From NCBI GenBank assembly GCA_022376925.1, contig JAIOJX010000032.1:176501479-176565478 (forward strand): a stretch of DNA of 64,000 bases. The letters are read 5' to 3'. The position numbers and the translations under genes are program-made. Shown here piece after piece: positions 59,491-64,000 of this stretch (position 1 is the stretch's first letter; the number at the start of each line of letters is the position of its first letter). Source of the DNA: Tragulus kanchil (lineage: Eukaryota; Chordata; Mammalia; Artiodactyla; Tragulidae). The notes beneath the pieces were generated by a model. That model did no database searches. It had not been told where the DNA came from and saw only the letters and a program-made list of their open reading frames with translations.

Positions 59491-60405
59491 ACATAAAAAT
59501 TGAGAAAGAACTTCATACTTTATGATGTTTGCAACATGGCAACTACTGATTTCTAGCAAGGATAAAGAAAGCAAGAACTCTTTAATTAATAAAATGAATC
59601 AGATCATCCCATATACACAGCTTCAGAAAGCTGGTGGTTTTTGGTAGTAGGAAGACATGTTCATTAGCAAAGAATTTGGAAGGTAGAGTATTATTTCCAA
59701 AGTGGCCAGAACATGTGATTGAGCTTCCTTGTTCCTGTGTATTTGTTATCTGGAGAAGCACTCATTGTCCTTTGATGTGATCAGGACTTAAAACCGTTTG
59801 TCCCCAGTAACCTCAGAAATACATATTTAAGGTGTTCTTTTGGTGACACAGGTAAGAGGGGTAAGGACTACTTTAGGTTTAGAGAAAGGTCGGGGGCCAA
59901 AGGGTTTCTTTATAAGAAGAAGAGATTTAAATGCAGACACACATAGAAAGAAGAGGAGGTAAGACACAGAGAGAAGGTCTGCTAGCCAAGGAGAGAGGCC
60001 TTAGAGAAAACTTGCCTTGTGAACACCTTGATCTTGGACTTCTAGCCTTCAGAGCCGAGCCACCTACTCTGTAACACTTTGTTATGACAGCCCTGGCCAA
60101 TTAAAACAAGGTTCATGCTGGTTTGTTTTTGCAGTCAAGTCCAAGTTCTGATGAATTGATGTCATTTTTTTATAATTTAAATAACTCTTTGTTTCATACC
60201 TGCTTTGTCCAGAATGTTGGGTTCTCCTTCTATATTATGAAGATAATGCTCTCATTATATTATACTATATTCAATGCTTTTACTCATATTTTTACATAAA
60301 CACACTTAAATAAATAAATACACTCACAAATAAGAAAGGAAAGACCAGTTTCTGAATCAGGAGTCCCCTTTTGTGGTTCTGAAAAAGTAGGCATATAAAC
60401 CAATA

Positions 60406-60593
60406 AGGGTTTCCCAGGTAGTATGAGTGTTAAACAATCTACTTGCCAAAGAAGGAGACAGAAGAGACATAGGTTTGTTTCCTGGATTGGGAAGATCCCA
60501 GGAGGTAGCAACTCATTCCAGTACTCTTGCCTAAAAAATTCCATGGCCAGTGGAGCCTGACAGGCTACACCCCATGGGGTCACAAAGAGTCAA
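60406..60593 (+). mobile_element. Bov-tA SINE, diverged (copy 2)
   Basis: D20 copy of 59303-59490. Confidence 0.87.
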
Positions 60594-60678
60594 ACATAAA
60601 AATTGAGAAAGAACTTCATACTTTATGATGTTTGCAACATGGCAACTACTGATTTCTAGCAAGGATAAAGAAAGCAAA

Positions 60679-62845
60679 AACTCTTTAATTAATAAAATGA
60701 ATCAGATCATCCCATATACACAGCTTCAGAAAGCTGGTGGTTTTTGGTAGTAGGAAGACATGTTCATTAGCAAAGAATTTGGAAGGTAGAGTATTATTTC
60801 CAAAGTGGCCAGAACATGTGATTGAGCTTCCTTGTTCCTGTGTATTTGTTATCTGGAGAAGCACTCATTGTCCTTTGATGTGATCAGGACTTAAAACCGT
60901 TTGTCCCCAGTAACCTCAGAAATACATATTTAAGGTGTTCTTTTGGTTTGTTCTCCTCACCTCTCTTTAAATGGAAAACATTAATTCCTGTTGCTTTTCT
61001 ACAACTGCCACCAAAGTCTAGCTATTGGAAAGGAACAATAGAATGACAGATTGCTTGTTCCAAATAATTGGATCTACAGTGTAGCAAGCGGTGGGCTATG
61101 ACAAAAATATTTCTGAGCGTGTCAAACTGCAGTAATATACTGGACAAAGATACCAGGTGGTATCTTCCAGGGAGAAGAGACTGCTTTAAAAACAGGATGA
61201 AATCCCCCCCCATTTTTCTCGACAAAGAATGAGAATTGGCCAGAATGCAGGCTGGTGATCTTGAACAGAACTTCTGTGTTTCTCACCCTGGACACCAATA
61301 CGTAGCAGGAGTCGAAGCTGAGATAACCGCTTGGGTGGCTGTGCCCCAACCAGATTCTCACAGGGGAAATGTGATTAACATGAGAGATAGGGTGATTCTC
61401 CCTAACTGGTGGCTAAGTGGGTGCCTGGAACTGGATCTCTTGGAGATAGCTGCACTCCCATGACACTTTCTTAAGACACAAAATCTTTGTCCAGGGCTGT
61501 GGCTAGAGTCCAGAGTCAGGTAGTAATGGGGGTAATGCTTCCATGTCCTTTACCCAGAGGAGGCTGAGAGTGGAGGCTAGGCCAGGGAGGGCAGCTGTGA
61601 GCTCCAGAAGTGGCTCTGTCTCACCCCACAGGGCGTGACTAACAAGAGTCAGGATTCAGCCCAACCCTCCCTTGATTTGTATGGAAGGGAATTTGAGACA
61701 CTCACACCCCCCAAACCAGCCTGGGGCTCCTCTGATATTGGCAGGGTTTGAGCTTTATGGGGAGAACTCTTTAATTAATAAAATGAATCAGATCATCCCA
61801 TATACACAGCTTCAGAAAGCTGGTGGTTTTTGGTAGTAGGAAGACATGTTCATTAGCAAAGAATTTGGAAGGTAGAGTATTATTTCCAAAGTGGCCAGAA
61901 CATGTGATTGAGCTTCCTTGTTCCTGTGTATTTGTTATCTGGAGAAGCACTCATTGTCCTTTGATGTGATCAGGACTTAAAACCGTTTGTCCCCAGTAAC
62001 CTCAGAAATACATATTTAAGGTGTTCTTTTGGTTTGTTCTCCTCACCTCTCTTTAAATGGAAAACATTAATTCCTGTTGCTTTTCTACAACTGCCACCAA
62101 AGTCTAGCTATTGGAAAGGAACAATAGAATGACAGATTGCTTGTTCCAAATAATTGGATCTACAGTGTAGCAAGCGGTGGGCTATGACAAAAATATTTCT
62201 GAGCGTGTCAAACTGCAGTAATATACTGGACAAAGATACCAGGTGGTATCTTCCAGGGAGAAGAGACTGCTTTAAAAACAGGATGAAATCCCCCCCCATT
62301 TTTCTCGACAAAGAATGAGAATTGGCCAGAATGCAGGCTGGTGATCTTGAACAGAACTTCTGTGTTTCTCACCCTGGACACCAATACGTAGCAGGAGTCG
62401 AAGCTGAGATAACCGCTTGGGTGGCTGTGCCCCAACCAGATTCTCACAGGGGAAATGTGATTAACATGAGAGATAGGGTGATTCTCCCTAACTGGTGGCT
62501 AAGTGGGTGCCTGGAACTGGATCTCTTGGAGATAGCTGCACTCCCATGACACTTTCTTAAGACACAAAATCTTTGTCCAGGGCTGTGGCTAGAGTCCAGA
62601 GTCAGGTAGTAATGGGGGTAATGCTTCCATGTCCTTTACCCAGAGGAGGCTGAGAGTGGAGGCTAGGCCAGGGAGGGCAGCTGTGAGCTCCAGAAGTGGC
62701 TCTGTCTCACCCCACAGGGCGTGACTAACAAGAGTCAGGATTCAGCCCAACCCTCCCTTGATTTGTATGGAAGGGAATTTGAGACACTCACACCCCCCAA
62801 ACCAGCCTGGGGCTCCTCTGATATTGGCAGGGGGTGAGCTTTATG
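60679..62845. repeat. Tandem duplication D21
   Basis: 60679-61759 recurs at 61765-62845 (offset 1086) with a 5-bp spacer. 60679-60947 also ends D20, so it occurs three times (59576, 60679, 61765). The copies are nearly identical, with a small difference in a G-run before the right end. Confidence 0.95.
60948..61764. other. Unannotated stretch, duplicated in D21
   Basis: No repeat family is apparent. 61030-61070 contains SOX-like 'aacaatag', TALE-like 'tgacag' and homeobox-like 'aataattgg' strings, compatible with a conserved non-coding element. It recurs at 62034-62845. Confidence 0.35.
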
Positions 62846-62951
62846 ACCCCAGAGGTCTTTTTCATGTCCATTGTCTGCATTAAAAGGCATAACTTTCAGA
62901 TTGGTTTAAGCTGACAGTCTGAGGCTCTTGCATGCAATGCTCAGTGTGCTT

Positions 62952-63890
62952 TGTTTTTTTTTTTTTTAAGGATGGTTATTTCATTAACATAAAATCAAAG
63001 CAATATCACCTAAAAAAAGAAAAGAAAGAGATGAATTCATTGTTTCTATCACCACTTGACTGTTACATTTCTGAGGTTTGAGGAAAACTCCCAAATCCAC
63101 CTACAGACCCACCCAACCCGTGTTAGTTTGGCAATGGGACAGTCACACATGGACGGCAAACTGTTTGGGCAACCAAGTTGTAGCGGATGGGCTTGGGGAC
63201 TTTGGCAAACCTCAGAATATTCCAAAAACAAATAATAGATGACAGAAGGCCTAGTACATATACCTGCATGCTACCAGAACGCCAACATTAAACTCTACAA
63301 GAGCAGGGTTTTAACTTGTGGCCACCATCTGGAGACCCTGAGAATAAGAGCTGTTTCCCTTCCCAATAAGCTTTTGGACTGTTGCCATTGACCAAAACTT
63401 TGATGGCTGATACAGAGGAGTCCAGGCAGTCCAGTGAAGGACAATTAGTACAGCAGCCTAAGAGTAATTCCAGACATAGCATCCTGAAGCTTGGGCTTCC
63501 CTTGACCCCAGGACTTTGTTGGAAAAGCTAGGAGTCTATTGATAAAAGAGTATGGTACATTTACTTCCCAAACAGTCCAAAAAGCTCTGGAATCAGACCA
63601 CACAACACCTTCTCTTGAGAGTATGCCACTGACCCTCAAGTTTCCTTGAAAGGGAAAGAGTCTCAACTGGGGATCATGTGGGCCGGATAGAGGGCAACCC
63701 TGCCAGGTACTGTCTAAGAGAATGGTTCTCCATAAGTCCTTGTGATCATCATCAATCTCAGAGCCATCCCATCCGGGTCAGATTTGCCTTGAACCTGGGC
63801 TTTGTGACATACAACTAAAACCAGCTGTATTGTCCAGCAGCAAAGGAAAGTTTAGTCAGAGGCTAGTAAGAAGCCAGTAAATGACCTCTA
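62952..63890 (-). pseudogene. Possible processed retrocopy, unidentified
   Basis: A run of about 15 T at 62954-62968 would be the poly(A) tail of a minus-strand transcript. The DNA to its right lacks recognisable repeats for about 900 bp. Minus-strand frames at 63288-63482 and 63445-63666 are open but have no family I recognise. No AATAAA lies next to the tail and no TSD was found, so a unique non-coding sequence beside a T-run is a fair alternative. Confidence 0.3.
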
Positions 63891-63892
63891 TA

Positions 63893-64000
63893 TGAATGAT
63901 TGACATGTCCGATTATTTGCAGCCCCATGGACTGTAGCCTGCCAACCTCTTCTATTCATGGGATTTCCAAGGCAAGCATACTGGAGTGGGACGCCATTTC
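63893..64000 (-). mobile_element. Bov-A2-type SINE, cut by window end
   Basis: 'agccccatggactgtagcct', 'attcatgggatttccaaggc' and 'atactggagtggg', minus strand. Continues beyond the window. Confidence 0.88.

Larger units (their letters stand above)
58804..60947. repeat. Tandem duplication D20
   Basis: 58804-59844 recurs at 59907-60947 (offset 1103) with a 62-bp spacer 59845-59906. 58804-59112 also ends D19, so it occurs three times (57693, 58804, 59907). Confidence 0.94.

Noticed and set aside
57600..60105. Three-copy MaLR cluster as separate insertions
   Set aside because: The copies share identical flanks and breakpoints set by D19/D20, so there is only one insertion.
1..64000. CRISPR array or bacterial mobile system
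   Set aside because: Direct repeats here are ~1.1-kb copies or microsatellites. All recognisable elements are mammalian.

Overview
The window is nuclear DNA of a ruminant (Pecora). The evidence is the dense set of ruminant interspersed repeats: Bov-tA/Bov-A2 SINEs, BovB (RTE) 3' fragments, CHR-1 and CHR-2-like cetartiodactyl SINEs, and ruminant-type L1 3' ends. Older mammalian layers are also present (MIR, MER5A-type hAT, MaLR/MLT1 LTRs). The species cannot be told from this. I found no protein-coding exon, RNA gene, CpG-island promoter or CRISPR array. The ORFs of 60-180 codons are chance frames or frames through SINEs and LINEs, so the window reads as intergenic or intronic DNA.

The dominant feature is structural. 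Twenty-one separate segments, unrelated to each other, are each present twice in tandem, and every one has a period of about 1.08-1.19 kb (D1-D21, listed in the features). Copies are about 99% identical. Many differences are homopolymer-length changes, with a few substitutions and short indels. In at least ten places the second copy of one pair overlaps the first copy of the next, so short stretches (about 84-520 bp) occur three times. Several junctions hold 5-87 bp of 'filler' that reads as a degraded version of the unit's own true flanks. The simplest explanation is an error-prone long-read assembly or gap-filling artefact with unmerged ~1.1-kb overlaps. If each pair is collapsed, the real locus is about 40-41 kb. 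A genuine cluster of tandem duplications is not strictly excluded but is much less likely.

Layout: 1-10.8 kb holds D1-D5, an antisense MLT1 with a Bov-A2 inside it, MIR, a CHR-1 SINE and a twin-primed L1 with a 16-bp target-site duplication. 10.8-14.9 kb is largely single copy and unannotated apart from SINEs. 14.9-20 kb holds D6-D7. 20-24.4 kb is single copy with nested SINE and L1 insertions that have clear target-site duplications. 24.4-43.7 kb is a near-continuous chain, D8-D15, with inverted L1s, MER5A, CHR-2-like SINEs and a tail-to-tail SINE pair beside an AT microsatellite. 43.7-50.3 kb contains a hAT element, D16 (antisense L1 carrying a SINE and BovB sequence) and a solo retroviral LTR inside an MLT1, complete with TG...CA ends and a 6-bp target-site duplication. 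50.3-64 kb holds D17-D21, BovB fragments, CHR-1, a sense MaLR LTR, a Bov-tA and, at the right edge, a possible antisense processed retrocopy followed by a Bov-A2.

I found no new biological system. What most deserves checking is the regular duplication pattern, followed by the LTR with its array of YY1-like motifs.
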